The position numbers and the translations under genes are program-made. The notes beneath the pieces were generated by a model, which did not search any database, was not told the DNA's origin, and saw only the letters and a program-made list of their open reading frames with translations. Positions 28,222 through 36,001 of a stretch of 64,000 nt of DNA are shown here, one piece after another. How positions within the stretch are numbered: position 1 is the stretch's first letter; each line of letters begins with the position of its first letter. This DNA is from Stutzerimonas stutzeri (GTDB lineage: Bacteria; Pseudomonadota; Gammaproteobacteria; Pseudomonadales; Pseudomonadaceae), in assembly GCA_002345575.1 (NCBI GenBank), contig DDVX01000016.1, forward strand, positions 73,152 through 137,151. Direction: 5' to 3'.

Positions 28222-29172
28222 ATGACTGTTCGCATTGGGATCATCATGGATCCGATTGCGCAGATCGCGTTCAAGAAAGACAGCTCCCTCGCCATGCTGT
28301 TGGCCGCCCAGGCCCGCAACTGGACTCTCTACTACATGGAGCAGCGCGATCTTTACCAGCTTGGCGGCCAGGCACGTGCGCGAATGCGTGCATTGCAGGT
28401 ATTCGATGACCCGCAACACTGGTATGAAACCGGCGAAGAAACAGACGCTTCATTGGGCGAGCTCGACGTGATCCTGATGCGCAAGGACCCGCCCTTCAAT
28501 GGCGAGTTCGTCTACAGCACCTACCTGCTGGAAATGGCCGAGCGCGACGGCGCGCTGGTGGTCAACAGTCCACGGAGTCTGCGCGACTGCAACGAAAAGT
28601 TCTTCGCCACGCAATTTCCGCAATGCACTCCGCCAACCCTGGTTAGCCGGCGCGCGGATATTCTCCGCGAGTTCGCCCGCGAGCAGCAGGATGTCATTCT
28701 AAAGCCACTGGACGAGATGGGAGGCGCCTCGATCTTCCGTCACCGCGAGGGTGATCCCAATCTCTCGGTAATCCTCGAAACCCTCACCGAGCACGGCGCC
28801 CGCCAGATCATGGCGCAGCGCTATATCCCGGAAATCAAGGACGGCGACAAACGCATCCTGATGATCGACGGCGAACCAATTCCCTATTGCCTGGCGCGTA
28901 TTCCTGCCGCCGGCGAAACCCGTGGCAACCTCGCCGCAGGTGGTCGCGGCGTAGCCCAGCCACTGTCGGATCGCGACCGCGAGATCGCCGCCATCATCGG
29001 TCCGGAGCTACGCAAGCGCGGCCTGCTTTTCGTGGGCCTGGACGTGATCGGCGACTATCTCACCGAAATCAACATCACCAGCCCTACCTGCATTCGCGAG
29101 ATCGACAACGCATTCGATACCCAAATCGGCGAGCGCCTGATGGATGCAATCGCCCAGAAGCTGCAGCGCTGA
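28222..29172 (+). CDS. gshB: Glutathione synthetase
   Basis: This cytosolic ATP-grasp ligase (316 aa) adds glycine to gamma-glutamylcysteine. The N-terminus MTVRIGIIMDPIAQIAFKKD is characteristic. VNSPRSLRDCNEKFFATQFP, DVILKPLDEMGGASIFR and PIPYCLARIPAAGETRGNLAAGG are the substrate- and ATP-binding segments, and DYLTEINITSPTCIREID closes the site. A GGAGAA ribosome site precedes the ATG. Confidence 0.97.
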   Translation: MTVRIGIIMDPIAQIAFKKDSSLAMLLAAQARNWTLYYMEQRDLYQLGGQARARMRALQVFDDPQHWYETGEETDASLGELDVILMRKDPPFNGEFVYSTYLLEMAERDGALVVNSPRSLRDCNEKFFATQFPQCTPPTLVSRRADILREFAREQQDVILKPLDEMGGASIFRHREGDPNLSVILETLTEHGARQIMAQRYIPEIKDGDKRILMIDGEPIPYCLARIPAAGETRGNLAAGGRGVAQPLSDRDREIAAIIGPELRKRGLLFVGLDVIGDYLTEINITSPTCIREIDNAFDTQIGERLMDAIAQKLQR

Positions 29173-29186
29173 GGCAGGACACCGCC

Positions 29187-29270
29187 GAAGCTTGCGGCCT
29201 TCAGGCTTAACGCTGTTTTATGACCGACCTAACAGCTTTGCGCTTGAAGCTTGCGGCTTCAGGCGCAAAG
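29187..29270. repeat. REP-like GAAGCTTGCGGC repeats and 15-bp hairpin after gshB
   Basis: Two copies of a GAAGCTTGCGGC(C)TTCAGGC unit lie at 29187-29206 and 29246-29264. The second sits inside a 15-bp stem, CTTTGCGCTTGAAGC (29236-29250) against GCTTCAGGCGCAAAG (29256-29270), with one G-T mismatch and the loop TTGCG. A partial related piece (GCTTGAAGCCGCC) lies after tonB at about 30242. It may also slow or terminate gshB transcription. Confidence 0.6.
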
Positions 29271-29308
29271 TCGGCAGACTGCGCGCACTTCGAATCGACT
29301 GAAATGCG

Positions 29309-30205
29309 ATGAACGCTGCTACACGCCAACCTGCTCCCGTCAGCCCCGGTGTCCGCCCTGCGGATCGCCTCGGCTTTACCCTGTTTCTCGCCGCTGTGCT
29401 GCATGCCGCGCTTATCCTGGGCCTCGGCTTTACGCTGGCCGAACCCAATTCGATCAGCAAGACGCTGGAAATCACCCTCTCCACCTTCAAGAGCGAAGAG
29501 AAACCCAAGGAAGCCGACTTCCTCGCCCAAGACAATCAACAGGGCAGCGGCACCCTGGAGCACAAAGCCGCACCGAAAACCCGCGAGCAGGCGCCCTTCC
29601 AGGACACCGAGGTGCGCAAGGTCACGCCGGCCGCCGCACCGCCGCCGAGCAACCGCAGCGAAGCGCCGAAGACCGCCATAGCCACGCGTGCTCCGCAACC
29701 GGAAAAAACTCCGGACACGCCGCAGAAGAACAAACCGCAACCCCAGAGCCCGCCAGCCCCGACCTTCGACAGTTCGCAACTGAGCGCCGAGATCGCCAGC
29801 CTCGAAGCACAGCTGTCGCAGGACATCCAGCAATACGCCAAGCGCCCGCGTGTCAGCCGCCAGAACACTGCAGCCACCATGCGCGACATCAGCGCTTGGT
29901 ATCGCGACGAGTGGCGCAAGAAGGTCGAGCGGATTGGCAACCTAAACTACCCCGAAGAAGCCCGTCGCCAACGTATCCACGGCAGCCTGCGGATGCTGGT
30001 GGTCGTGGACCGCAACGGCAGTGTGCAGGAACTGCGGGTTCTGGAGTCCTCGGGGTACCCCGTGTTGGACGAGGCCGCCATGCGGATTGTCCGGCTCTCG
30101 GCGCCCTTCGCCCCATTTACCGGCGAGCTTGCAAAGAGTTTCGATCAGGTGGAAATCATCAGGACCTGGCGCTTCGAGCGCGGCGACCGGCTGTCGAGCC
30201 AGTAA
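29309..30205 (+). CDS. tonB3: TonB family energy transducer (TonB3-like)
   Basis: The product is 298 aa. A single N-terminal membrane anchor (about 24-44, LGFTLFLAAVLHAALILGLGF) is followed by a charged, Pro-rich periplasmic linker (about 60-155) and a C-terminal TonB domain (about 205-298, RIGNLNYPEEARRQRIHGSLRMLVVVDRNGSVQELRVLESSG). TonB proteins pass proton-motive energy to outer-membrane receptors. No exbB/exbD is adjacent. From memory, the gene in this slot in P. aeruginosa is tonB3 (PA0406), reported to be needed for twitching motility, which fits the Pil-Chp neighbourhood. Confidence 0.85.
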   Translation: MNAATRQPAPVSPGVRPADRLGFTLFLAAVLHAALILGLGFTLAEPNSISKTLEITLSTFKSEEKPKEADFLAQDNQQGSGTLEHKAAPKTREQAPFQDTEVRKVTPAAAPPPSNRSEAPKTAIATRAPQPEKTPDTPQKNKPQPQSPPAPTFDSSQLSAEIASLEAQLSQDIQQYAKRPRVSRQNTAATMRDISAWYRDEWRKKVERIGNLNYPEEARRQRIHGSLRMLVVVDRNGSVQELRVLESSGYPVLDEAAMRIVRLSAPFAPFTGELAKSFDQVEIIRTWRFERGDRLSSQ

Positions 30206-30278
30206 GCTGGCATCCAACTGCCGGCCCGCGACTGTTTTGAAGCTTGAAGCCGCCACGCCGAAGCCCGAAACTAGCGAC

Positions 30279-30848
30279 ATGAATACCTCCGTCTCGACTT
30301 ATCTCAAGCACCACTTCCTGATCGCCATGCCACACATGGTCGATCCTCGCTTTGCCCAGACATTGATCTATCTGGTCGAGCACAATCAGGACGGCGCCAT
30401 GGGGCTGGTTGTGAACCGCCCAAACGGGCTGAGTCTCGCCGATATTCTCGAACAGTTACGCGCCGACGAGCCACCAACCACTCTCAGCCAGTCGCTGCCG
30501 ATCTTTTCCGGTGGTCCGGTGCAGGTTGATCGTGGTTTCGTACTGCACCCGGCCGACGCCCGCTTTCAAGCAACGCTCGCGCTGGGTTCACTGGGCATGA
30601 CAACTTCTCAGGATGTGCTGTTCGCCATCGCCGATGGCCAAGGCCCACAGCGTCACCTCATCGCCCTTGGCTATGCCGGCTGGGAGCCGGGCCAACTGGA
30701 TGCAGAGCTGGTGGAAAACGCCTGGCTGAGCTGCCCAGCCCAGCCGGAGATTCTCTTCGACCTTCCCCATGATCAGCGCCTAGAAGCTGCCGCCGCATCC
30801 CTGGGCGTTGACCTAAGCCGGCTTAGCAGCCAAGTCGGCCACGCATGA
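30279..30848 (+). CDS. algH: AlgH/YqgE family protein (UPF0301)
   Basis: The product is 189 aa. STYLKHHFLIAMPHMVDPRFAQTLIYLVEHNQDGAMGLVVNRP is the family's signature N-terminus, and PIFSGGPVQVDRGFVLH follows. The biochemical role is not settled; the Pseudomonas name comes from an effect on alginate regulation. The frame is open to 30021, but homology begins at 30279. Its TGA overlaps the ATG of ruvX by 4 bp, and this pairing is conserved in many proteobacteria. Confidence 0.92.
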   Translation: MNTSVSTYLKHHFLIAMPHMVDPRFAQTLIYLVEHNQDGAMGLVVNRPNGLSLADILEQLRADEPPTTLSQSLPIFSGGPVQVDRGFVLHPADARFQATLALGSLGMTTSQDVLFAIADGQGPQRHLIALGYAGWEPGQLDAELVENAWLSCPAQPEILFDLPHDQRLEAAAASLGVDLSRLSSQVGHA

Positions 30849-31273
30849 GTACATTGCGCCTGCTGCTCGGCTTCGACTACGGCACCAAGCAGATTGGCGT
30901 CGCTGTTGGCCAGATGATTACTGGTCAGGCTCGAGAACTGTGCGTCCTCAAAGCACGCGATGGCGTACCCGACTGGAACCAGATTGAGGCGCTGCTGCGC
31001 GAGTGGCAACCCGATGCCCTGGTAGTCGGTCTGCCACTGAACATGGATGGCACGCCCAGCGAAATGAGCGCCCGCGCAGAGAAGTTCGCCCGACGCCTGA
31101 ATGGTCGCTTCAATCTGCCGGTGCATACCCATGACGAGCGCTTGACCACCTACGAGGCCAAGGGCGAACGCTTGCGCTCAGGTCAGAACGACGGTTTCCG
31201 CGCGCGCCCAGTGGACGCTCTCGCCGCCGCCCTTTTACTGGAAGGCTGGCTGACTGCCCAGCCCAAGGCCTGA
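30845..31273 (+). CDS. ruvX: RuvX/YqgF putative pre-16S rRNA nuclease / Holliday-junction resolvase-like
   Basis: The product is 142 aa with an RNase H-like fold: LLGFDYGTKQIGVAVG carries the first catalytic Asp, ALVVGLPLNMDGTPSEMSARAEKFARRL the second segment, and VHTHDERLTT with RPVDALAAALLLEGWL the last acidic residues. The family is linked to 16S rRNA 5'-end maturation and was first proposed as a resolvase. It is coupled to algH and sits 22 bp before pyrR. Confidence 0.93.
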   Translation: MSTLRLLLGFDYGTKQIGVAVGQMITGQARELCVLKARDGVPDWNQIEALLREWQPDALVVGLPLNMDGTPSEMSARAEKFARRLNGRFNLPVHTHDERLTTYEAKGERLRSGQNDGFRARPVDALAAALLLEGWLTAQPKA

Positions 31274-31295
31274 AACGGCTTTTCAAGGAGACACC

Positions 31296-31808
31296 ATGGC
31301 CCTGCCCAACCCCGAACAATTGCTACCCGAAATGGCCGCCGCGCTCGATTTGCACCTGAGCAGCCACGGCATCGAGCAACCCCGCTTCATCGGCATCCGC
31401 ACCGGCGGCATCTGGGTAGCCCAGGCCTTGCTGGCATTGCGCGGCAAGGACGAGGCAATGGGTATTCTCGACGTGTCCTTCTATCGCGATGACTTTACCC
31501 AGAACGGCCTGCATCCGCAGGTCCGCCCCTCCGAGCTGCCCTTCGAAATCGAAGGCCAACATCTGGTGGTCATCGATGACGTCCTGATGAGTGGCCGCAC
31601 CATCCGCGCTGCGCTGAACGAGCTCTTCGACTACGGCCGGCCGGCCAGCGTCAGCCTGGTCTGCCTGCTCGACCTCAACGCGCGCGAGCTGCCGATCAGG
31701 CCGGACGTGGTCGGCGCCACGCTGTCACTGGCGCCCGAGCAGCGTGTAAAGCTGCTCGGGCCGACGCCACTTGCTCTCGAATACAAGACCCTCGCTCCCG
31801 CCAACTGA
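31296..31808 (+). CDS. pyrR: PyrR bifunctional regulator / uracil phosphoribosyltransferase
   Basis: The product is 170 aa with a phosphoribosyltransferase fold and the PRPP motif VVIDDVLMSGRTIRAAL (about 91-107). FIGIRTGGIWVAQALL and LDVSFYRDDFTQNG are typical of PyrR. In Bacillus PyrR is an attenuator protein; in Pseudomonas its regulatory role is less clear. The stop lies 10 bp before pyrB. Confidence 0.93.
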   Translation: MALPNPEQLLPEMAAALDLHLSSHGIEQPRFIGIRTGGIWVAQALLALRGKDEAMGILDVSFYRDDFTQNGLHPQVRPSELPFEIEGQHLVVIDDVLMSGRTIRAALNELFDYGRPASVSLVCLLDLNARELPIRPDVVGATLSLAPEQRVKLLGPTPLALEYKTLAPAN

Positions 31809-31818
31809 GACACTTTCG

Positions 31819-32835
31819 ATGACGCCAACCGACGCCAAGCGCCCCCTACAGCTGAACGACAACGGACAGTTACGCCACTTCCTGTCGCTGGATGGGCTGC
31901 CGCGGGAGCTGCTGACGGAAATCCTCGACACCGCCGACTCCTTCCTTGAAGTGGGCGCCAGAGCCGTGAAGAAGGTCCCGCTGCTGCGCGGCAAGACCGT
32001 CTGTAACGTGTTCTTCGAGAACTCCACACGCACCCGTACCACCTTCGAGCTGGCGGCCAAGCGCCTTTCGGCTGACGTCATCACCCTTAATGTCTCGACT
32101 TCATCGACCAGCAAGGGCGAAACCCTCACCGATACCTTACGCAATCTGGAAGCCATGGCGGCCGACATGTTCGTCGTGCGTCACGCCGATTCTGGCGCGG
32201 CACACTTCATTGCCGAACACGTCTGCCCAGATGTCGCGGTAATCAATGGCGGCGATGGGCGCCATGCCCACCCCACCCAAGGCATGCTCGACATGCTCAC
32301 CATCCGCCGACACAAGGGCGACTTTGAAAAGCTCTCGGTAGCCATCGTCGGCGACATCCTGCATTCTCGCGTCGCACGCTCGAACATGCTGGCGCTAAAG
32401 ACTCTAGGTTGCCCCGACATCCGCGTGATCGGCCCGAAAACCCTGCTCCCGGTCGGTCTTGAGCAGTACGGCGTGAGTGTCTACAACGACATGAACGAAG
32501 GGATGCGCGATGTCGACGTGGTGATCATGCTTCGCTTACAGCGCGAACGCATGCAGGGTGGACGCTTGCCAAGCGAAGGCGAATTCTATCGGCTCTACGG
32601 TCTGACCACGCAGCGCATGGCACTGGCCAAGCCGGATGCCATCGTCATGCATCCGGGGCCGATCAACCGCGGCGTGGAAATCGAGTCAGCAGTGGCCGAT
32701 TCGCCTCAGTCGGTCATTCTCAACCAGGTCACCTACGGCATCGCTATCCGCATGGCGGTGCTCTCCATGACCATGAGCGGCCAGAACGCCCAGCGCCAAC
32801 TTGAAAACGAATATGCTGCCGAGGAGCAGAACTGA
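31819..32835 (+). CDS. pyrB: Aspartate carbamoyltransferase catalytic subunit
   Basis: The product is 338 aa and catalyses the first committed step of pyrimidine synthesis. It has the carbamoyl-phosphate site FFENSTRTRTTFELAAKRL, SSTSKGETLTDTLRN, HAHPTQGMLDML, and a late HPGPINRGVEI. Pseudomonas ATCase has an extended N-terminus that binds nucleotide effectors and forms a dodecamer with an inactive PyrC'; the N-terminal MTPTDAKRPLQLNDNGQLRHF fits that type. The start at 31819 is preferred over upstream 31771. The stop overlaps the pyrC' ATG by 1 base. Confidence 0.96.
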   Translation: MTPTDAKRPLQLNDNGQLRHFLSLDGLPRELLTEILDTADSFLEVGARAVKKVPLLRGKTVCNVFFENSTRTRTTFELAAKRLSADVITLNVSTSSTSKGETLTDTLRNLEAMAADMFVVRHADSGAAHFIAEHVCPDVAVINGGDGRHAHPTQGMLDMLTIRRHKGDFEKLSVAIVGDILHSRVARSNMLALKTLGCPDIRVIGPKTLLPVGLEQYGVSVYNDMNEGMRDVDVVIMLRLQRERMQGGRLPSEGEFYRLYGLTTQRMALAKPDAIVMHPGPINRGVEIESAVADSPQSVILNQVTYGIAIRMAVLSMTMSGQNAQRQLENEYAAEEQN

Positions 32836-34112
32836 TGCCAATCGAAATCCTCGGCGCCCGCCTGATCGATCCCACCAGCGGTCGCGACGAAGTCACCAAC
32901 ATCTATTGCCGCGATGGCCGAATCGTCGCCACCGGCCAGGCGCCCGCCGACTTCGGCGCGGCGCAAAGCATCGACGCCGAAGGTCTGGTCGCCGCGCCCG
33001 GCCTGGTCGATCTATCGGTCGCCCTGCGCGAGCCGGGCTACAGCCGCAAAGGCACCATCGCCAGCGAAACCCTGGCCGCCACCGCCGGCGGCATCACTAG
33101 CCTGTGCTGTCCGCCGCTGACACGACCGGTACTGGATACCGCCGCCATCGCCGAGATGATTCTCGACCGGGCGCGAGAGTCCGGTCACGCCAAGGTCTTT
33201 CCCATCGGCGCACTGACGCGCGAGCTGGCCGGCGAGCAGCTGTCGGAACTGGTCGCTCTGCGCGATGCAGGCTGCGTGGCCTTCGGCAACGGCCTGGCGA
33301 ATATTCCCAGCAATCGCAACCTCAGCCGCGCCCTGGAGTACGCCGCAACCTTCGATCTCACGGTGATCATTCACTGCCAGGACGCCGACCTTGCCGAAGG
33401 TGGCCTGGCCCACGAAGGCCCCAGCGCGACCTTCCTCGGCCTGGCCGGCATTCCCGAAACGGCAGAAACCATCGCCTTGGCGCGCAACCTGCTGTTGGTG
33501 GAACAGGCCGGGGTACGCGCGCACTTCACCCAACTGACAACTGCACGTGCCGCACAGATGATCGCCGAAGCCCAAGCGCGTGGTCTGCAGGTCACTGCGG
33601 ACGTAGCGATGTACCAGCTGATCCTCACCGACGAAGCGCTGAACGGCTTCTCCAGCCTGTATCACGTACAGCCACCGCTGCGTAGCGCAGCGGATCGCGA
33701 AGGCCTGCGTCAGGCAGTGAAGAGCGGCGTGATCTCATCCATCGCCAGTCACCACCAGCCCCACGAAGTTGATGCCAAAGAGGCTCCCTTCGGCGAAACG
33801 GAGCCGGGCATCAGCAGTGCGGAAATCCTGCTGCCGCTGGCTCTGACCCTGGTGGAAGATGGCTTGTTAGACCTGCCGACGCTGCTGGCCCGCTTGAGCA
33901 GCGGCCCGGCTGCTGCGCTACGCCTGCCGGTTGGCAACCTGAGCGTAGGCGCATCCGCGGATATCGTCCTGTTCGATCCGCAGAGTTCGACCCTGGCCGG
34001 TGAAACCTGGTACTCGAAAGGCCGCAATTGCCCCTTCATCGGCCACTGCCTGCCTGGAGCGGTGCGCTATACCATCGTCGATGGGCGAGTCAGTTATCGG
34101 GCCGAAGGGTAA
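32835..34112 (+). CDS. pyrC': Dihydroorotase-like non-catalytic ATCase subunit (PyrC')
   Basis: The product is 425 aa and belongs to the amidohydrolase superfamily. The active dihydroorotase zinc motif DxHxHxREPG is here DLSVALREPG, with both metal-binding His replaced, so catalysis is not expected. In Pseudomonas this protein serves as a structural partner of PyrB in a dodecameric ATCase, and real dihydroorotase is encoded elsewhere. The 1-bp TGATG overlap with pyrB supports equimolar production. Confidence 0.9.
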   Translation: MPIEILGARLIDPTSGRDEVTNIYCRDGRIVATGQAPADFGAAQSIDAEGLVAAPGLVDLSVALREPGYSRKGTIASETLAATAGGITSLCCPPLTRPVLDTAAIAEMILDRARESGHAKVFPIGALTRELAGEQLSELVALRDAGCVAFGNGLANIPSNRNLSRALEYAATFDLTVIIHCQDADLAEGGLAHEGPSATFLGLAGIPETAETIALARNLLLVEQAGVRAHFTQLTTARAAQMIAEAQARGLQVTADVAMYQLILTDEALNGFSSLYHVQPPLRSAADREGLRQAVKSGVISSIASHHQPHEVDAKEAPFGETEPGISSAEILLPLALTLVEDGLLDLPTLLARLSSGPAAALRLPVGNLSVGASADIVLFDPQSSTLAGETWYSKGRNCPFIGHCLPGAVRYTIVDGRVSYRAEG

Positions 34113-34240
34113 GGTCGATCGTCGGGCTGGGCCATGCGGCCAGCTCGACCTACAAGGCTACCGTCGCACGCCCCGCAGCAAATGGAGGCAAAGCTAAAAG
34201 CTTCGCCCGAGGGCGAGGCTCCCACGAAACGACCACGACC
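34113..34240. other. Intergenic hairpins between convergent pyrC' and TM2 gene
   Basis: This 128-bp spacer holds GCTTCGCCC-GA-GGGCGAGGC (34200-34219). A further short stem GACCC/GGGTC followed by TTTT (34237-34254) crosses the end of the TM2 gene. The latter could terminate pyrC' transcripts. Confidence 0.4.
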
Positions 34241-34639
34241 CTAGCGGGTCTTTTCGGCGTTTCTGATCGAGACCTGGGTATTCAATGTCCAGAAATCGTA
34301 GAGCACCCCTATGAAGAACAGCCCACCACTGCACAGGTAGATGATGCCGGTGATCCACTTGCCCTGGTACATGCGGTGCACGCCGAAAATACCGAGGAAG
34401 GTAAGCAACAGCCAGGACACGGTGTAGTCGATCGGGCCTGGTTGAAAACGCAGGTCTGCTTCGCGATCCATCGATGGGATCAGAAACAGATCAATGATCC
34501 AGCCAATAAAAAACAGGCCCAGGGTGAAGAACCAAATGGTGCCGGTGACCGGCTTGCCGTAATAGAAGCGATGGGCCCCGAGAAATCCGAATATCCACAA
34601 GAGATAGCCGATCACGACGCTATGGGTGTTCTGGCGCAT
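34241..34639 (-). CDS. TM2-domain membrane protein
   Basis: The product is 132 aa. It has two TM2-type units: VIGYLLWIFGFLGAHRFYYGKPVTGTIWFFTLGLFFIGWIIDLFLIP and VSWLLLTFLGIFGVHRMYQGKWITGIIYLCSGGLFFIGVLYDFW. Each has the G-x-HR-x-Y-x-G turn between paired helices. The molecular role of bacterial TM2 proteins is unknown. It is divergent from the radical-SAM gene across a 150-bp region that contains a LexA box, so shared regulation is possible but unproven. Confidence 0.85.
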   Translation of the reverse strand: MRQNTHSVVIGYLLWIFGFLGAHRFYYGKPVTGTIWFFTLGLFFIGWIIDLFLIPSMDREADLRFQPGPIDYTVSWLLLTFLGIFGVHRMYQGKWITGIIYLCSGGLFFIGVLYDFWTLNTQVSIRNAEKTR

Positions 34640-34757
34640 CTAATCCTCACTCATTGATAGCTGAATCGTTGCAGGCACCGTCCAGGTGCGCGCTGATTCT
34701 ACCGCGTTCAGGTTAGCTTCTGCCGAACGGCCAATGCGGCACGCCGTCGCCGTGATA

Positions 34758-34773
34758 CTGTATATACAAACAG
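34758..34773 (+). promoter_or_regulatory. LexA (SOS) box before the radical-SAM gene
   Basis: CTGTATATACAAACAG matches the gammaproteobacterial LexA consensus CTG-TATATAHAWA-CAG, flanked by A on the left and T on the right (ACTG...CAGT). It ends 16 bp before the ATG at 34790. A repressor bound here would block transcription or initial elongation, as at known SOS genes. Confidence 0.85.
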
Positions 34774-34789
34774 TAACGCGGCATTCACC

Positions 34790-36001
34790 ATGCAATTGAT
34801 CGACAAACTCAGCGTACTGGCCGACGCGGCGAAATACGACGTTTCCTGCGCCAGCAGCGGCGCGCCGAAGCGCAGCTCCAAGGGCCGCAGCGGCCTTGGC
34901 GCCACTGACGGCATGGGCATCTGCCACAGCTTTACGCCAGATGGCCGCTGCGTAGCCCTGCTAAAGGTCCTGCTTACCAATTTCTGCCTGTACGACTGCC
35001 AGTACTGCGTGAACCGCCGTTCCAGCGATGTGCCGCGCGCCCGCTTTACCCCCGAAGAGGTGGTGACGCTGACGTTGGATTTCTACCGCCGCAACTGCAT
35101 CAGCGGGCTGTTTCTCAGCTCTGGCATCATCCGCTCTGCGGACTACACCATGGAACAGCTCAACCGCGTGGCCAAACTGCTGCGCGAAGAGCATGAATTC
35201 CGCGGGTACATCCATCTCAAGACGATCCCCGATGCCTCGCCCGAGCTGATCGCCGAGGCCGGGCGCTACGCCGACCGGCTCAGCGTCAATATCGAACTGC
35301 CCACCGAAAGCAGCCTGATTCGCCTGGCACCGGAAAAGCAGGTCGTCTCCATCAAGCAGGCCATGCAGTCGATCCACCAGGGCGAGACCGAGGCCCGCTC
35401 GGAAAAACGTGCACCACGCTTCGCCCCTGCAGGTCAGAGCACCCAGATGATCGTCGGCGCCGACGCCACAGACGACAGCACCATCCTCCACAGCGCCCAG
35501 TCGCTCTATCAGGATTACCGCCTGCGCCGCGTCTATTATTCGGCGTTCAGCCCCATCCCCAACAGCCCAGCCAGCGTTCCATTCGAGGCGCCGCCACTGT
35601 TACGAGAACATCGTCTTTACCAGGCTGACTTTCTCATGCGCGGCTATGGTTTCAGCGCCGGCGAGCTGCTCAGCGGGCCGGGCAATCTGCCGCTGGATAT
35701 CGACCCAAAACTCGCCTGGGCCCTGGCCAACCGCGAACACTTCCCCGTAGACCTGAACCGTGCCGAGCCTTCACTGATTGCACGCATCCCAGGCATCGGG
35801 ATACTCAGCGCCAAACGGCTGGTCGCCCTGCGCCGGCAGAAGCGCATCCGCTTTGAAGACCTGACACGCCTGCGCTGCTCACTGGAGAAAGCCAAACCCT
35901 TCGTTATCACCCAGGACTACCGACCGAGCCTGGCCTATCGAGAATCGGCGAGTCTGCACCGGCAACTCAGTGAAGGCCCGCAACAGATGGCGTTGCGGTG
36001 A
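34790..36001 (+). CDS. Putative DNA modification/repair radical SAM protein with HhH motif
   Basis: The product is 403 aa. NFCLYDCQYC carries the radical-SAM [4Fe-4S] cysteines (Cys66, 70, 73), preceded by an extra Cys-containing segment (MGICHSFTPDGRCVALLKVLLTN). The core barrel runs to about residue 260 (YYSAFSPIPNSPAS). The C-terminus has a helix-hairpin-helix DNA-binding motif (about 327-345, ARIPGIGILSAKRLVALR). This is the architecture of the family NCBI labels 'putative DNA modification/repair radical SAM protein'; its substrate is unknown. It is followed without a gap (TGATG) by its usual partner, and the LexA box upstream implies induction by DNA damage. Confidence 0.88.
   Translation: MQLIDKLSVLADAAKYDVSCASSGAPKRSSKGRSGLGATDGMGICHSFTPDGRCVALLKVLLTNFCLYDCQYCVNRRSSDVPRARFTPEEVVTLTLDFYRRNCISGLFLSSGIIRSADYTMEQLNRVAKLLREEHEFRGYIHLKTIPDASPELIAEAGRYADRLSVNIELPTESSLIRLAPEKQVVSIKQAMQSIHQGETEARSEKRAPRFAPAGQSTQMIVGADATDDSTILHSAQSLYQDYRLRRVYYSAFSPIPNSPASVPFEAPPLLREHRLYQADFLMRGYGFSAGELLSGPGNLPLDIDPKLAWALANREHFPVDLNRAEPSLIARIPGIGILSAKRLVALRRQKRIRFEDLTRLRCSLEKAKPFVITQDYRPSLAYRESASLHRQLSEGPQQMALR

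Noticed and set aside
34100..34240. Possible attachment site or mobile-element scar after pyrC'
   Set aside because: Only short hairpins are present; no tRNA, integrase or flanking repeat was seen.
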